Positions 1 through 7,933 of a DNA stretch of 8,688 nucleotides are shown in pieces (positions within the stretch are counted from its first letter, which is position 1; the number at the start of each line of letters is the position of its first letter). A model generated the notes under the pieces. That model was not told the origin of the DNA and did no database searches. It saw nothing but the letters and a program-made list of their open reading frames with translations. Source of the DNA: Paracoccaceae bacterium (lineage in GTDB: Bacteria > Pseudomonadota > Alphaproteobacteria > Rhodobacterales > Rhodobacteraceae); the NCBI GenBank assembly GCA_002683355.1, contig NYTF01000017.1, positions 1 through 8,688 on the forward strand, written 5' to 3'. The translations under genes were made by a program, and so were the position numbers.

Positions 1-1199
1 GAACTAGCCCAAGAACATAGCTTTGCTATCATGGGATCATAATGAATGCTAATTTCACCACCTTCATCAACTCCTGTATCATTTCTTATAGCAATTTTGT
101 CATTGCTTAATTCAGTTGGGGGACGATATTTTACCAATCTTCCTATAGAAGGTAGGAAATTTCTGTAGGGATCTTCTGCATAAATTCGGCTTTCAATAGC
201 CCATCCATTAATGGTCACATTATTTTGGGAAATAGATAATTTCTCACCCCACGCTATGCGTATCATTTGTTCCACAAGATCTATGCCAGTTATTAGTTCT
301 GTTACAGGGTGCTCAACTTGTAATCTCGTATTCATTTCCAGAAAATAAAAATTCTTTTTTGAATCAACAATGAATTCTACCGTGCCCGCAGAGCAGTATG
401 AAACCGCATCTGCTAAAGCACAACTTTGTTCTCCCATTGCTTTTCGAGTTTTTTCATCAATAAACGGTGAAGGTGCTTCCTCTATAACTTTCTGATTTCT
501 TCTTTGAATTGAGCATTCTCTTTCGTTTAGAAAAATAGTATTGCCATGTTTGTCACCTAAAACCTGAATTTCTATGTGCCTAGGTTGTGTAATAAACTTT
601 TCAATAAATATTCTATCATCACCAAAACTACTGACCGCCTCACTTTTTGATAAGTTAAATCCTTCGATTGCCTCAGCATCATTCCGGGCAACGCGCATTC
701 CTTTTCCACCGCCACCAGCACTTGCCTTTATCATAACAGGGTAGCCAATTTCATTGGATATCTTGATCACTTCTTCCACGCTCTCAATCTCACCCAAATA
801 CCCAGGAACTGTTGAAACTCCAGCATTTTTTGCCAATTTCTTAGATGTTATTTTATCACCCATGGATTCAATAGCTGCAGATGGTGGTCCAATAAAAGTA
901 ACTTTATTTTTTTCTAATGCTTCTGCAAAAAGTTTATTTTCTGATAGAAACCCATAACCGGGATGAACGGCATCGGCTTTGGTTTCTTTGATTGCGCGCA
1001 AGATATTATCAATAGAGATATAAGATTTATTCGCTTCTGAAGGTCCAATATGCACCGATTCATCAGCCATTTTTACATGAAGAGAATCCTGATCAGCATC
1101 GGAGTAAACTGCTACAGTTTTAATACCCATCCGCTTGGCAGTTTTTATGACTCTGCAAGCAATCTCACCTCTATTCGCTATTAGTATTTTCTGAAACAT
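1..1199 (-). CDS. pccA: Propionyl-CoA carboxylase alpha subunit (biotin carboxylase part), 3' end beyond the window
   Basis: This is the biotin-carboxylase subunit of propionyl-CoA carboxylase, which uses ATP and bicarbonate to carboxylate biotin in the cytoplasm for transfer to propionyl-CoA by PccB. The first 399 codons are present and read without interruption to the left edge. The N-terminal domain opens [14 protein letters not shown]. The ATP-grasp domain carries the glycine loop SAGGGGKGM (160-168). Catalytic positions known from E. coli AccC are all visible: K116, K158, H208, K237, E275, E288, N290, R292 and R338. The C-terminal BT and biotinyl domains, with the AMKM-type lysine, would lie outside the window; family members are about 660-680 residues. 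The start at 1199 has a weak AAAGG Shine-Dalgarno 9 bases upstream. PccA is favoured over AccC or MccA because pccB lies upstream on the same strand, but the missing C-terminus would settle it. Confidence 0.93.
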   Translation of the reverse strand, partial: MFQKILIANRGEIACRVIKTAKRMGIKTVAVYSDADQDSLHVKMADESVHIGPSEANKSYISIDNILRAIKETKADAVHPGYGFLSENKLFAEALEKNKVTFIGPPSAAIESMGDKITSKKLAKNAGVSTVPGYLGEIESVEEVIKISNEIGYPVMIKASAGGGGKGMRVARNDAEAIEGFNLSKSEAVSSFGDDRIFIEKFITQPRHIEIQVLGDKHGNTIFLNERECSIQRRNQKVIEEAPSPFIDEKTRKAMGEQSCALADAVSYCSAGTVEFIVDSKKNFYFLEMNTRLQVEHPVTELITGIDLVEQMIRIAWGEKLSISQNNVTINGWAIESRIYAEDPYRNFLPSIGRLVKYRPPTELSNDKIAIRNDTGVDEGGEISIHYDPMIAKLCSWAS

Positions 1200-1229
1200 A
1201 TTTAATTGCCTTTGTTACCCAACCAAACC

Positions 1230-1247
1230 GTATTAGCATACTAATAC
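1230..1247. repeat. Perfect inverted repeat 31 bases upstream of pccA
   Basis: GTATTAG (1230-1236) and CTAATAC (1241-1247) are exact reverse complements separated by CATA. The element lies between the 118-residue gene and pccA, 31 bases before the pccA start. It is not followed by a T-run in the direction of transcription, so it does not look like an intrinsic terminator. It could be an operator or an mRNA hairpin in the intercistronic leader. The function is not known. Confidence 0.55.
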
Positions 1248-1436
1248 TTATTCTATAATGATAATTTTAAATATGATATTTTAACAGTTTAGTAAATAAA
1301 TTAAGCTCAAATAATCATATTTGCAGCTTTATCAAAAATCCAAAATAAAATGATAATGGAAGTACTTATCAAAATCATTAGACAATATGTTGCTTTTGCA
1401 TAATTGATACATCAGCAAAACCACTGAAGATTATTT

Positions 1437-1793
1437 TTAGACATCTAAAGTTTCAAAAATTCTAGGAAAAGAGTCAATTGAGACTGACTTATCTAATCTC
1501 AGAACCGCTTCGTAAGACATTGGATCAAATGTTATCCCGACTGGTTTTATTTCACGCCCAAAAACCCAACTTAACCGACCAGCATCGAGATTACCTCTTT
1601 CAAATTCATTTTCCCCAAAATATTGCCAAATAGCTTGAATAAAAGCTTCATCTGCTATTTTGTCTGAAAGTTTTCTATCCGCGTAACGTTCACGTTGAAT
1701 TACTTTAGTCACTTTACTTTTTGACGCACGCCTAATTGTAAATTGATAATCTGTACCAGGTAATCTACTGGGAAACCCTCGATGCTTTATCAT
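1437..1793 (-). CDS. Unrecognised 118-residue protein inside the pcc operon
   Basis: I do not recognise a family. The protein is soluble-looking: no signal peptide, no membrane segment, no cysteine. It is basic over residues 1-40, with GTDYQFTIRR near 14-23, followed by an acidic and aromatic stretch around AFIQAIWQYFGENEFERG (50-67) and a hydrophobic-patterned end (VGITFDPMSYEAVLRL, near 84-99). A clear AAGGA Shine-Dalgarno lies 8 bases before the ATG, which supports a real gene and this start. It begins 53 bases after the pccB stop and ends 237 bases before pccA on the same strand, so it is probably co-transcribed with both. That suggests, but does not prove, a role connected to propionyl-CoA metabolism or its control. 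Confidence 0.8.
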   Translation of the reverse strand: MIKHRGFPSRLPGTDYQFTIRRASKSKVTKVIQRERYADRKLSDKIADEAFIQAIWQYFGENEFERGNLDAGRLSWVFGREIKPVGITFDPMSYEAVLRLDKSVSIDSFPRIFETLDV

Positions 1794-1846
1794 TTACTTA
1801 ATCCTTAGATAAAATATAGATTCTTCAGATTTAAAAACTTTAAGAT

Positions 1847-3379
1847 CTATAATGGAATGTTATCGTGCTTTTTCCAAGGATTGGTTAATTTCTTTCCCTG
1901 TAATGCGGCGAAGGCTCGACAAATTCTTTTTCTAGTTGAACTAGGTGCTATCACCTCGTCAATGAAACCCTTTTCAGCAGCTACAAATGGGTTAGCGAAG
2001 CGTTTTTCATATTCTTTTGTTCGCTGTTCAATTTTCTTCTTATCACCAAGTTCTTGTCTGTATAAAATCTCTACTGCTCCTTTAGCACCCATTACAGCTA
2101 TTTCAGCAGTGGGCCAAGCATAATTAAAGTCTCCTCTTAAATGCTTTGATGCCATTACATCATACGCTCCACCATATGCTTTCCTAGTAATTAAGGTAAC
2201 TTTTGGCACAGTGGCCTCACCGTAGGCGAAAAGAAGTTTAGCACCATGTTTGATAACACCACCATATTCTTGAGACGTCCCAGGCAAAAACCCTGGCACG
2301 TCAACTAAAGTAAGTATAGGTATCTCAAAAGCATCACAAAATCGCACAAATCTTGCAGCCTTTCTACTACTATCAATATCTAATACGCCTGCCAAAACAA
2401 GTGGTTGATTAGCAACGACACCGATAGTTCGTCCTTCAAGTCGTATAAAACCAGTTACTATATTTGCCGCAAATTCTTTTTGAATTTCAAAGAAATCACC
2501 TTCATCTGATAATTTAAGGATTAATTCTTTAATATCATAAGGTTGATTTGGGTTTTCTGGCACCAAAGTATCTAGTGAAGCTTCAATACGTGATGTGTCA
2601 TCATAAAAAGGTCGTTGAGGAGGCTTCTCCCGATTACTTAAGGGTAGAAAATCGAATAAACGCCGTATTTGTCCTAATGCTTCCACATCATTTTCGAAAG
2701 CGCCATCCGCCACAGACGATTTTGTAGTATGCGTTTTTGCACCTCCAAGTTCTTCAGCACTAATTATTTCATTAGTAACTGTTTTGACTACGTCTGGGCC
2801 AGTGACAAACATGTAGCTGCTATCTTTTATCATGAAGATAAAATCTGTCATTGCTGGCGAATATACGGCTCCTCCAGCACAAGGGCCCATAATAACACTA
2901 ATTTGTGGAACAACACCTGAAGCCAACACATTTTTCTGAAAAACATCCGCATAACCTGCTAAGGAAGCCACACCTTCTTGTATTCTCGCACCGCCACTAT
3001 CGTTTAGACCAATGATTGGAGCACCATTTCGCATGGCCATATCCATCACTTTGCATATTTTTTGTGCATGCGTTTCAGAAAGTGATCCCCCAAAAACAGT
3101 AAAGTCTTGAGAGTAAACATAAACCTGGCGACCGTTTATTGTACCCCACCCGGTTACCACTCCATCTCCAGAGATTTGCGTTTCTTCCATTCCAAAATCA
3201 ACACATCGATGTTTAACAAACATGTCTAATTCTTCAAAGCTATCATTATCTAGTAAAAGCTCAATTCTTTCTCTGGCTGTAAGCTTACCTTTATCATGTT
3301 GAGCTTGAATTCGCTTTTGCCCACCACCAAGTCGCGCCTGTTCTCGTCTTTTTTCTAACTCTCGCAAGATTTTGTTCAT
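1847..3379 (-). CDS. pccB: Propionyl-CoA carboxylase beta subunit (carboxyltransferase)
   Basis: This is the carboxyltransferase subunit that moves the carboxyl group from biotin on PccA to propionyl-CoA, giving (S)-methylmalonyl-CoA in the cytoplasm. At 510 residues it is full length for the family. Both crotonase-like halves are visible. The N-half has [14 protein letters not shown] (127-140) and the oxyanion-hole glycines of [11 protein letters not shown] (165-175). The C-half has [24 protein letters not shown] (358-381) and the second oxyanion glycines in [10 protein letters not shown] (400-409). D407 in that motif appears to match the acyl-selecting position that is Asp in propionyl-specific enzymes, based on remembered actinobacterial structures. 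The start at 3379 has a strong AGGAG 8 bases upstream. It is the first gene of the pcc operon and divergent from the racemase-like gene. The long uninterrupted match makes the call secure; an acetyl-CoA carboxylase role is unlikely given the sequence type. Confidence 0.97.
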   Translation of the reverse strand: MNKILRELEKRREQARLGGGQKRIQAQHDKGKLTARERIELLLDNDSFEELDMFVKHRCVDFGMEETQISGDGVVTGWGTINGRQVYVYSQDFTVFGGSLSETHAQKICKVMDMAMRNGAPIIGLNDSGGARIQEGVASLAGYADVFQKNVLASGVVPQISVIMGPCAGGAVYSPAMTDFIFMIKDSSYMFVTGPDVVKTVTNEIISAEELGGAKTHTTKSSVADGAFENDVEALGQIRRLFDFLPLSNREKPPQRPFYDDTSRIEASLDTLVPENPNQPYDIKELILKLSDEGDFFEIQKEFAANIVTGFIRLEGRTIGVVANQPLVLAGVLDIDSSRKAARFVRFCDAFEIPILTLVDVPGFLPGTSQEYGGVIKHGAKLLFAYGEATVPKVTLITRKAYGGAYDVMASKHLRGDFNYAWPTAEIAVMGAKGAVEILYRQELGDKKKIEQRTKEYEKRFANPFVAAEKGFIDEVIAPSSTRKRICRAFAALQGKKLTNPWKKHDNIPL

Positions 3380-3420
3380 TAATTAAGCTCCTGATCAGCT
3401 AGGCATTTGTGTTGATAAAA

Positions 3421-3449
3421 ACAATACAATGAAAATAAACAGATCGCAA
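3421..3449 (-). promoter_or_regulatory. Candidate sigma-70 promoter of pccB
   Basis: On the minus strand TTGCGA (3449-3444) and TATTGT (3426-3421) are separated by exactly 17 bases, each matching four of six consensus positions. Transcription would start near 3414, giving a leader of about 35 bases that contains the AGGAG ribosome site. The -35 box lies inside the left arm of the inverted repeat at 3443-3467, so a protein bound there could repress pccB. The call is predicted by eye in AT-rich DNA and is moderate at best. Confidence 0.45.
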
Positions 3450-3467
3450 TTAACTTAACTTTGCGAT
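3443..3467. repeat. Inverted repeat in the divergent pccB / racemase-like control region (possible operator)
   Basis: ATCGCAA (3443-3449) and TTGCGAT (3461-3467) are exact reverse complements with an 11-base spacer. The right arm also begins a second, shorter dyad TTGC-GATA-GCAA (3461-3472). GCAA/TTGC half-sites recall sites reported for propionate-responsive regulators of the PccR/ScfR type upstream of pccB in Rhodobacter, though the arrangement here differs from the motif I remember. The repeat overlaps the candidate pccB -35 box and lies 33 bases before the racemase-like start, so it could control both genes. Confidence 0.45.
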
Positions 3468-3499
3468 AGCAATTAGAAAAGTACAAAAAAGACTTAAAA

Positions 3500-4546
3500 A
3501 TGAAAAGTAACATATTGATAAATATGGTTTCAGCACATGCCGAAGGTGAGGTTGGAAACGTCATAGTTGGCGGCGTCGCCCCACCACCTGGAGAGAGTCT
3601 TTGGGAGATGAGGGAATTTCTTGAGACGGATAAAAAACTACGTAATTTACTTTTGAACGAACCCCGTGGAGGCGTCTTCAAGCATATAAACTTAATTGTC
3701 CCAGCAAAAAATCCACTGGCAAATTTTGGATTCTTAATAATGGAACCAGTTCATACTCCTCCTATGTCTGGATCTAACGCTATATGCGTCGCTACTGTTT
3801 TACTGGAAACTGGCATGATAGAAATTCAAGAACCTTTGACTACATTTAATTTAGAAACACCAGCAGGCTTGATAGAAGTCAAAGCGACTTGTTTCAATGG
3901 TGAAGCAAGAAAAATTGAAATTAAAAATATTGAAAGTTTTGCTGATAAATTGGACGTTCCACTGAAGATAGACGATAGCAAAACGTTGCTTGTTGATACC
4001 GCATTCGGGGGAGATAGTTTTGTAATTGTAGATGCTGCTAGCTGTGGTTTAAAACTAGATCCAAAGTTTGGAAAAAAGATAGTTGATTTTGGTCGCAAAA
4101 TAATAATTGCGGCAAATGAGCAAATTGGCTTCAACCATCCATCTCAGGATTGGAATCACATCTCTTTTTGTCAGTTCACAAATCCAGTTAAAAAATCGGG
4201 AAACACTCTAAAAGGGTTAAGCGCTGTCGTAATAGAGCCGGGAAAGATTGATAGATCACCATGTGGAACAGGATGCTCTGCTCGCATGGCTGTGATGGCA
4301 GCAAAGGGCAAGATGAAAAAAGGTGATAAATTTGTGGGTAAATCTATTATTGGAGGTACCTTTGAATGCAAGATAGAAGAGATCTATTTACAAAATAAAA
4401 AGCAAGTAATTATTCCAAAAATTAGTGGGCGAGGCTATATCACTGGAACTCATCAAATTATGCGAGATCCATCTGACCCTTGGCCTTTTGGATATAGGGT
4501 TGCGGACACTTGGCCAAATAGAAAATTTTTTAAAATGTCCAAATAG
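3500..4546 (+). CDS. Proline racemase / hydroxyproline epimerase superfamily protein with a Ser/Cys active site
   Basis: This is a cytoplasmic PLP-independent imino-acid racemase, epimerase or dehydratase of the proline racemase fold. At 348 residues it is slightly longer than typical members (310-345). Family signatures are HAEGEVGNVIVGG (13-25), the NEPRG element (53-57), MSGSN (89-93) where the classic first catalytic motif is MCGHN, and DRSPCGTGCSAR (251-262) with the second catalytic Cys at 255 and its companion Asp251. The first catalytic Cys is therefore replaced by Ser90 and the following His by Ser92. Ser/Cys and Cys/Thr variants exist in the superfamily, and their members include 4-hydroxyproline epimerases and trans-3-hydroxyproline dehydratases, so the substrate cannot be assigned. 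The C-terminus (GTHQIM...DPWPFGYRVADTWP, 315-338) marks a subfamily I recall from Rhodobacterales. No good Shine-Dalgarno precedes the ATG, and an in-frame stop at 3467-3469 with no intervening start codon fixes this ATG as the longest. The gene is divergent from pccB and its 3' end overlaps the exporter gene by 17 bases. Confidence 0.88.
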   Translation: MKSNILINMVSAHAEGEVGNVIVGGVAPPPGESLWEMREFLETDKKLRNLLLNEPRGGVFKHINLIVPAKNPLANFGFLIMEPVHTPPMSGSNAICVATVLLETGMIEIQEPLTTFNLETPAGLIEVKATCFNGEARKIEIKNIESFADKLDVPLKIDDSKTLLVDTAFGGDSFVIVDAASCGLKLDPKFGKKIVDFGRKIIIAANEQIGFNHPSQDWNHISFCQFTNPVKKSGNTLKGLSAVVIEPGKIDRSPCGTGCSARMAVMAAKGKMKKGDKFVGKSIIGGTFECKIEEIYLQNKKQVIIPKISGRGYITGTHQIMRDPSDPWPFGYRVADTWPNRKFFKMSK

Positions 4547-5285
4547 GCAGACCATAGATGGCAGAAAGGCCAATCACAGCATAAGCGACTGACCTATATA
4601 TTAACTCACGTTCTGGATTAAAAATTTTTGCTCCCAAACCAACTCCTAAAGCAAAGGGAATGACCGCAATAATTCCTAACAAAAATATCAAAGGAGCGAT
4701 TGTAAAAGACAAAAGGCAGAGCGTAAAAATCAAAACATCACCTAGAGTTGCATACAAAAATAAATTTGCTCTTATTATTCGTGGGGCACTCCTACTAGCC
4801 ATGTATATCAAAATAACTGGTGGACCAGGCATTCCAGTACTTCCTCCTAAAAACCCACCCAAAGCCCCAGTAATATAGATCAATCGATTAGTTAGCTCTC
4901 CGCGATAGCGCACACCAAATATCAATAAGGTTAACAAGAAAAGTATCATTCCAGATGCTAGAAATTTGAAAGAAGATTGTGACATAAAATATAAGGCCAA
5001 TAGGCCTAGTGGAGTTGTGAGTATCATACCTACACCTAATCGCAAAACATCAGGAACTTTTGCATCTTTCAGCGCGCGTGGGACCATAGGTAAAATCCCA
5101 AAAAAGTCAAAAATAATCATCGAAAATACAGCTTCTATAGGTGACAAAACCTGTGTCACAAGAGGTATATAAACTAACGCTGTACCAAACCCGGTAAAAC
5201 CTCTTACCAATCCTGAAAGAAATGCCACACCTAATATCCAAGATAATCCAGAAAAATTTAAAGCTTCAAAAAATAAATCAGGCAT
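4530..5285 (-). CDS. TSUP (TauE/SafE) family membrane exporter
   Basis: This is an inner-membrane transporter of the TSUP family, whose members move sulfite, sulfoacetate, taurine-derived or other organic anions; the substrate here is unknown. The 251 residues match the usual length of about 250. Around seven or eight hydrophobic segments are visible, in the family's two-repeat pattern. Repeat one has GLVRGFTGFGTALVYIPLV (25-43) and repeat two has the matching GGFLGGSTGMPGPPVILIY (143-161). The start at 5285 overlaps the last 8 bases of secF (ATG inside GATGCCTGA) and has no clear Shine-Dalgarno, so translation is probably coupled to secF. The stop lies inside the end of the convergent racemase-like gene. 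It appears to be the last gene of the yajC-secD-secF transcript. Its position suggests co-expression with secretion genes but gives no evidence of a shared function. Confidence 0.9.
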   Translation of the reverse strand: MPDLFFEALNFSGLSWILGVAFLSGLVRGFTGFGTALVYIPLVTQVLSPIEAVFSMIIFDFFGILPMVPRALKDAKVPDVLRLGVGMILTTPLGLLALYFMSQSSFKFLASGMILFLLTLLIFGVRYRGELTNRLIYITGALGGFLGGSTGMPGPPVILIYMASRSAPRIIRANLFLYATLGDVLIFTLCLLSFTIAPLIFLLGIIAVIPFALGVGLGAKIFNPERELIYRSVAYAVIGLSAIYGLPIWTF

Positions 5286-6243
5286 CTATGTCTGAAAATT
5301 TCGTACCTGCGCCAGCTGATGGCTTGGACCAATCCCGTTTAACACCCAAACGAAGTAGAATATTGGAAGCAATGAATACGGAGCTATATGTACCTACAAT
5401 TACACCCCAAATCATTGCAAAAACAAATCCTCTAATCACATCACCACCCAATATGAATAGTGATATCAATGCTATTAAAGTAGTAACTGAGGTCATAACC
5501 GTTCTACTAAGCGTTTCATTTATAGATAGGTTTAGAACTTGCTGTAACTCCAGTTTTTTATATTTACGTAAATTTTCTCTAACGCGATCAAAAACAACAA
5601 CGGTATCGTTCAACGAGTAGCCAACGATTGTAAGTAATGCTGCAATTATAGCGAGATCAAATTTTATTTGGAGCAAACTAAATATTCCAATAGTGAGAGT
5701 AATATCATGTATTAAAGCCGCTACCGCTCCAACAGAAAATTGCCATTCAAATCTTAACCATATATAAAATAACACTGCAAATATTGCAGTAATTACTGCA
5801 ATCACAGCCGTTCTAATGAGTTCACCTGAAACTTTAGGACCTACGCTCTCAACTGAGGGAAAAGTCATTTTATCGTCTAAGGTTAATAATACCTCTTGGA
5901 CAGCCTTTATCGTTTCAACGGTTGCACTACCTTCTTTTTCCTGCTGTTCAATTCTTATTTGAGCTACATTTTGGTCAGGTTTAGTAGGATCAAAAACCTC
6001 AGTAATCGAGATGTCACCAAGCGCAAGATTAGACAAAGCAGATCTATATTTACTCACTTCAATTGCTATTGAAGCATCTGTCCTAATTGTTGTTCCACCT
6101 CTGAAATCAATTCCAAAGTTTAATCCTATAAATACAAAGAGAGCTAAGGCCAAAATCATAGCAACTATAGACGAACCAAAAGTTATTTTGGATAACCTAA
6201 AAAAATCTACATTTGTTTCAGATGGTACAAGTTTTAATCTCAT
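5278..6243 (-). CDS. secF: Protein translocase subunit SecF
   Basis: SecF is an RND-superfamily membrane subunit that, with SecD, uses the proton gradient to help pull proteins through SecYEG into the periplasm. The 321 residues match the family. A first membrane helix (about 22-41) is followed by the signature FGIDFRGGTTI (43-53), a periplasmic domain (about 54-140), then SVGPKVSGELIRTAV (133-147) leading into five more membrane segments. Conserved motifs LIHDITLTIG (177-186), GYSLNDTVVVFDRVREN (208-224) and NETLSRTVMTSVTTL (242-256) include the intramembrane polar residues associated with proton coupling. The start is 9 bases after the secD stop, with AAAGG overlapping that stop, which indicates translational coupling. 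Nothing appears missing. Confidence 0.97.
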   Translation of the reverse strand: MRLKLVPSETNVDFFRLSKITFGSSIVAMILALALFVFIGLNFGIDFRGGTTIRTDASIAIEVSKYRSALSNLALGDISITEVFDPTKPDQNVAQIRIEQQEKEGSATVETIKAVQEVLLTLDDKMTFPSVESVGPKVSGELIRTAVIAVITAIFAVLFYIWLRFEWQFSVGAVAALIHDITLTIGIFSLLQIKFDLAIIAALLTIVGYSLNDTVVVFDRVRENLRKYKKLELQQVLNLSINETLSRTVMTSVTTLIALISLFILGGDVIRGFVFAMIWGVIVGTYSSVFIASNILLRLGVKRDWSKPSAGAGTKFSDIDA

Positions 6244-6252
6244 AATGGACCT

Positions 6253-7917
6253 TTAAACAATTATTTTCTTTGGACGCTGCCAGTCGAACCAAACAGCTAT
6301 CAGCAATCTTGTTACATAAATGGCCGTAAATACGGAAGTAATGATACCCAATCCAAGCGTAATCGAAAAGCCTCTCACAGGACCCGAACCCATGAGAAAT
6401 AAGATCAATGCTGCTATGAAAGTAGTAATATTGGCGTCAAGTATCGCACTAAAGGCACGTTCGTACCCCAACTCAATTGCTCGGTAAGGGGTTTTTGCTA
6501 CCTTTAGTTCTTCTTTAATCCGCTCAAAAATCAGCACATTTGCATCAACTGCCATACCAACCGTTAAAACAATACCAGCAATACCAGGAAGAGTAAGTGT
6601 TGCGCCGATAATAGACAACAGGCCAAAAAGTAAAGATACATTTATAATGAGTGCTATATTTGCAAACAAACCAAAAAGCCCGTAACTTAGAAACATAAAG
6701 ATTAAAATAGCAGCGAATGCGATCATACAAGCGATCTTGCCTGCATCTATACTATCTTGTCCCAATTCTGGCCCAATAGTTCTTTCTTCCTCGAAGCGCA
6801 TAGGAGCTGGTAAGGCACCAGCTCTTAATAAAATAGACAGGTCTGAAGACTCTTGAACTGAAAAATTACCAGTTATCTGACCACTGCCACCGGTTATAGC
6901 CTCTCGTATTTGAGGAGCCGAAATAACTTCATTATCCAACACAATTGCAAAAAGGGACCCTACATTATCTGATGTGTAATTACCAAACTTTCTCGCTCCC
7001 CCTGGATTAAACCTGAAACTTACAGATGGCTGTCCATTTTGATTAAAACTCGGCTGCGCATCAACAAGTTCCTCACCGGTTACCACCGCCGTTTTGTCTA
7101 AAACGTAAAATACTCCTTCTTCATCCCTGGCGGGAAGTGTTTGCGTCCTTGCGTTACCGAGTTCATTAGCATTTGAGGTTTGTCTTATAACTTTGTAGAA
7201 ACCAAGTTTTGCAGTTGTTCCTATCAAAGTTTTTAGTTCACTGGCAGATCCAATTCCAGGAACCTGTATTAAAATGCGGCGTTCTCCCTGTTTCTGAATA
7301 GTTGGTTCTCGGGTGCCAACCTCATCAACTCGGCGCCTTATTATCTCTAAAGATTGTTCCATTGTTCGTGTATTCAATGCGAGCTTTTCAGCTTCTGAAA
7401 ATTCGATAATCAATATTTCTTGGTCAGACGAAACTTCTATATCCTTACTTCCAACTCCTGATAATGAAGCTACGGGACGCGCAAGTGTTTCAACCGCTGA
7501 AATTGCTTTATCCATTCCAGCAATTTTTGAAATTTTCACTCGTAATTGATCATCCCTACCACCCTGTCGGCGAATAGTACCTATATCGTTTCTTTCAGCT
7601 CGAAGAATATCTCGAACCTCTTGCCACATAGCATCCAATCTTTGTGCATAAACATCTTCTACTTTAACTTCCGCTAACAAATGAGCACCACCCCGCAAGT
7701 CTAATCCCAAATTTACTAAGTTAGAGGGTAAGAAACTGGGCCATTTTTTTGAGTTGGTAATATCATCTGAAGAGATTTGTAAACCTTTTGATAAAGCTTC
7801 AGCAATGTCATTTTTTATTTCTACACGGGTATAAAAGGCATTTGGCAAAGCAAACAAAATTCCAAGAGCACAGACACTCCAAATGAGTATTTTTTGCCAG
7901 AGGGAAAACTGAAGCAT
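6253..7917 (-). CDS. secD: Protein translocase subunit SecD
   Basis: SecD is the larger RND-type partner of SecF, with a big periplasmic region that captures emerging preproteins and prevents backsliding. The 554 residues fit the alphaproteobacterial size. There is an N-terminal membrane helix (about 8-28), the family signature LGLDLRGGAHLL (70-81), periplasmic P1 with SLEIIRRRVDEVGTREPTIQ (189-208) and QGERRILIQVPG (210-221), RTIGPELGQDSI (379-390), and a five-helix C-terminal domain containing PGIAGIVLTVGMAVDANVLI (444-463), FERIKEEL and GPVRGFSITLGLGIITSVF (512-530). The start at 7917 has AAGGA 9 bases upstream and lies 17 bases after the yajC stop region. secD and secF are separate genes here, as in most proteobacteria, not fused. 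Confidence 0.97.
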   Translation of the reverse strand: MLQFSLWQKILIWSVCALGILFALPNAFYTRVEIKNDIAEALSKGLQISSDDITNSKKWPSFLPSNLVNLGLDLRGGAHLLAEVKVEDVYAQRLDAMWQEVRDILRAERNDIGTIRRQGGRDDQLRVKISKIAGMDKAISAVETLARPVASLSGVGSKDIEVSSDQEILIIEFSEAEKLALNTRTMEQSLEIIRRRVDEVGTREPTIQKQGERRILIQVPGIGSASELKTLIGTTAKLGFYKVIRQTSNANELGNARTQTLPARDEEGVFYVLDKTAVVTGEELVDAQPSFNQNGQPSVSFRFNPGGARKFGNYTSDNVGSLFAIVLDNEVISAPQIREAITGGSGQITGNFSVQESSDLSILLRAGALPAPMRFEEERTIGPELGQDSIDAGKIACMIAFAAILIFMFLSYGLFGLFANIALIINVSLLFGLLSIIGATLTLPGIAGIVLTVGMAVDANVLIFERIKEELKVAKTPYRAIELGYERAFSAILDANITTFIAALILFLMGSGPVRGFSITLGLGIITSVFTAIYVTRLLIAVWFDWQRPKKIIV

Positions 7918-7933
7918 TTTAAGAAGTCCTTAC

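Noticed and set aside
1314..1425. 30-residue GTG-initiated frame after the 118-residue gene
   Set aside because: It has no ribosome site and low-complexity composition, and it directly follows stops in the same frame as the upstream gene.
1816..1850. Imperfect hairpin just after pccB (ATAGATTCTT against AAGATCTAT)
   Set aside because: It is AT-rich with a bulge and a 16-base loop, overlaps the pccB stop, and lacks a T-run, so it is not a credible terminator; same-strand genes follow.
3379..3681. 100-residue minus-strand open frame over the divergent region
   Set aside because: It runs antisense to the well-supported racemase-like gene and through the pccB promoter, and its sequence resembles no protein.
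5222..5620. 132-residue plus-strand open frame across the secF/TSUP junction
   Set aside because: It is the antisense shadow of secF and the exporter gene, both strongly supported by family motifs.
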